DNA of 22,685 nucleotides, taken from [Scytonema hofmanni] UTEX 2349. GTDB lineage: Bacteria; Cyanobacteriota; Cyanobacteriia; Cyanobacteriales; Nostocaceae. The stretch lies in NCBI RefSeq assembly GCF_000582685.1, contig NZ_KK073768.1, positions 2,242,644-2,265,328 on the forward strand, given 5' to 3'. Each line of letters starts with the position of its first letter. The stretch's first letter is position 1. Positions 21,404-22,685 of the stretch are shown piece after piece. Made by a program: the position numbers and the translations under genes. Below the pieces are notes generated by a model. The model was not told the origin of the DNA and did not search any database. It was given only the letters and a program-made list of their open reading frames with translations.

Positions 21404-21414
21404 GTAGCCTAACT

Positions 21415-22152
21415 ATGAAACTAAGTTCAGTTTTTGTTACTAGTTTGTCTGTTGCTGTTAGTGCTTTAACAGCGCTTGGTTTCTCCAGTCAAGCTCAAGC
21501 TCTAACTTTTTCAGGTATTTCGAGTGGTGCGTGGGGAGAACCGACTCCAGGGGGCATAAATACTAATCCCGTTTATTCGGGTGTGGGAACTAATTCATTT
21601 AGGTGGGGAGAAGCCTTGCCTGATGACCTTGACTTGGGTACACCTCAAAATCAACTTATCTTTGAAGGAAATTCTTTTTCTACTAAAATAGGATCTTTAT
21701 TTAAGATAGGTGATTTGACTTACTTTAATGGAAAAGTTACCCCAAATACAAGCGTTGATTTCGTACCTTTAAATCTCCATGTATCATTCGGCGATCGCCC
21801 TAATGTGAGTGAAGTTTTTAACTTCGGCTTTCAGTTAGTTAATACACCCAACGATTCAACGAATCCTGCGGATAACGCAGATTTTGTTTACGTGGGTAAA
21901 AACTTTAGCGATCGCAATTTTACCTTTGCTGACAAGAAATATACACTCTCGCTAACTGGCTTCAGAGAAACGGGAAGCACTACTGATGTCAGTGACTTTC
22001 GAGTTCTGGAAGGAGAACGAACCACAGCAGGCATTTTCGCTAAAATCACTGAGGTTCCACCAGCAAAAACCATTCCCGAACCTGGGACTATTGCTGGTTT
22101 GTCGCTCTTAGGCATCTACCTGATTTCCCGTCGGAAATCCGCGAATAGCTAA
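21415..22152 (+). CDS. PEP-CTERM exported protein with choice-of-anchor K-like domain (245 aa)
   Basis: N-terminal signal peptide (KLSSVFVTSLSVAVSALTAL, cleavage likely after SQAQA near residue 29). The mature domain contains SGVGTNSFRWGEA, NQLIFEGNSFST, LFKIGDLTYFNG and LNLHVSF, which fit the choice-of-anchor K type found in PEP-CTERM proteins. The C-terminus is a textbook PEP-CTERM sorting signal: IPEPGTIAGLSLLGIYLISR then RRKSANS (PEP motif, hydrophobic span, basic tail), which an exosortase is expected to cleave so the protein reaches the outer surface or extracellular matrix. Only residues 218-245 are the anchor. ATG 21415 follows a possible masked GGAG. A hairpin terminator follows the stop closely. 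Ligand or function unknown. Confidence 0.85.
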   Translation: MKLSSVFVTSLSVAVSALTALGFSSQAQALTFSGISSGAWGEPTPGGINTNPVYSGVGTNSFRWGEALPDDLDLGTPQNQLIFEGNSFSTKIGSLFKIGDLTYFNGKVTPNTSVDFVPLNLHVSFGDRPNVSEVFNFGFQLVNTPNDSTNPADNADFVYVGKNFSDRNFTFADKKYTLSLTGFRETGSTTDVSDFRVLEGERTTAGIFAKITEVPPAKTIPEPGTIAGLSLLGIYLISRRKSANS

Positions 22153-22183
22153 ATTTTGGGGAAAATTAAATACACAAGGCAAG

Positions 22184-22222
22184 ATTGGCACTCTCTGAAT
22201 TTTTTCACAAGAGAGTGCCAAT
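22184..22222 (+). terminator. Hairpin terminator after the PEP-CTERM gene
   Basis: ATTGGCACTCTC (22184-22195) and GAGAGTGCCAAT (22211-22222) are perfect 12-bp arms with a 15-nt loop, 32 bp after the stop, followed by a short TT run. Likely transcription stop, moderately strong. Confidence 0.7.
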
Positions 22223-22346
22223 TTATGTCTTAAACTACCCCACCCTGGCACAGTCTGAGGGTGGGCTTCCAGTTTCAGGGGGGAGTGCCAAAGAAAAGGA
22301 CTTATATCATGTCCGGGTAATTAGTTATGATTCCCATAGTCATTGC

Positions 22347-22416
22347 ACCCCACCCCGATCAGCCCCTCCCCGCTTGCGGGGAGGGGAGACAAAGCGTAGC
22401 TTTGGCGGGGTGGGGT
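22347..22416. repeat. GC-rich repeat able to form a three-way junction
   Basis: Outer stem ACCCCACCCCG (22347-22357) with CGGGGTGGGGT (22406-22416). Inside it are two further perfect stems: CCCCTCCCCGC/GCGGGGAGGGG (22363-22373, 22376-22386) and CAAAGC/GCTTTG (22390-22395, 22399-22404). All three stems are perfect. Probably one copy of a dispersed palindromic element. Confidence 0.85.
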
Positions 22417-22452
22417 TCTCCGGGTTTAGTAAGTAATCAAGCAGACATAATA

Positions 22453-22685
22453 TTACGTCCTCGCTTTGGTCTTATCTTGCCTGAAAATAAACTCCCGCGA
22501 TTCATTCAAGTTGTCTCCTGGTGTGCTGTTGGTGTCGTCGTCGATAAGGATGGTGCCTCCGTTGAGGCGATCGTATTGGTCATAGTTGGTGATTTAGGCT
22601 TGGCTGCGCCACACTTCGTGAACGGCTAGTTGTCCGGTGGGGAGGTCGGTGAGTTGGAAGTTGATGTTAAAGAGGTTAGTGGGGT
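22453..22685 (-). pseudogene. 3' part of an interrupted gene, running off the right edge
   Basis: The minus strand from the window edge reads NLFNINFQLTDLPTGQLAVH then EVWRSQA, a TAA stop (22594-22596), and continues in the same frame with ITNYDQYDRLNGGTILIDDD, TNSTPGDNLNESREFIF to a second TAA (22453-22455). Both halves look protein-like, so a longer gene seems broken by one nonsense codon. Alternatively the gene truly ends at 22594 or the stop is a sequencing error. The IDDDTNSTPGDN stretch resembles acidic loops of secreted calcium-binding proteins, but the family was not recognised. Confidence 0.5.

Larger units (their letters stand above)
20856..21414. other. Intergenic region: purine/pyrimidine repeat, promoter and structured leader
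   Basis: Begins with GGGGAAA heptamer repeats (20871-20895) matched by a C/T-rich arm (20937-20958). It continues with a putative promoter (21034-21042) and a leader of about 365 nt holding three hairpins and a 17-bp imperfect direct repeat (21132-21148 and 21173-21189, GAGYAGTCTACTRAGCA). No gene is visible. Confidence 0.6.
22153..22452. other. Intergenic region rich in GC hairpins
   Basis: Contains a terminator-like hairpin (22184-22222), a second hairpin CCCACCCT/AGGGTGGG at about 22238-22265 with a 12-14 nt loop, and the three-way-junction repeat (22347-22416). Open frames here are products of GC-rich repeats and are not accepted as genes. Confidence 0.6.

Noticed and set aside
22185..22629. 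Plus-strand ORFs at the right end
   Set aside because: They cross the terminator hairpin and GC-rich palindromes and oppose a better coding frame on the minus strand.

Overview
The window looks like chromosomal DNA of a filamentous, probably heterocyst-forming cyanobacterium. The evidence is dense HIP1 octamers (GCGATCGC), a chlorophyll-type geranylgeranyl reductase (chlP), cyanobacterial families such as DUF1822, a PEP-CTERM exported protein, caspase/STAND/WD40 giants, and many dispersed palindromes. No rRNA, tRNA, CRISPR array or intact transposase gene was seen. Assignments are by eye; no database search was run.

Left third (1-9780, mostly minus strand). Two tandem paralogs encode a caspase-like protease joined to a STAND-type NTPase. 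The downstream copy (1-2806) runs off the left edge. The upstream copy (4414-9780) is complete and ends in 14 WD40 repeats. Both carry a second caspase-like segment whose catalytic His is lost. Both are also invaded in frame by low-complexity purine/pyrimidine palindromes and, in one copy, by a dispersed 30-bp palindrome. Between them lie relics of antitoxin-like genes (HicB-like and DUF2281-like), a 93-bp MITE and a small basic protein gene on the plus strand (4032-4319).

Middle (9781-13096, plus strand). Divergent from the caspase gene is a run of sigma-70-family factor, DUF1822 protein and DUF4870 membrane protein. As I recall, sigma-DUF1822 pairs in cyanobacteria often sit beside caspase/CHAT-type genes. 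The two arms may therefore form one regulated stress, death or defence locus; this is inference.

Right half (13398-22685). A Gfo/Idh/MocA oxidoreductase is followed closely by a GHL10-type glycosidase with a peptidoglycan-binding domain, then a serine hydrolase with SxxK/SxN/KxG motifs: a possible cell-wall or glycan group. After these come a pentapeptide-repeat protein, a secreted thioredoxin-fold protein without the CxxC, chlP, a PEP-CTERM protein behind a long structured leader, and at the right edge a gene end interrupted by an in-frame stop.

Intergenic DNA is full of small mobile or palindromic elements: three relatives of a TA-flanked MITE carrying the GTAGAGACG hairpin, further free-standing hairpins of that type, a 226-bp element with 22-bp inverted ends, and a GC-rich three-way-junction repeat.
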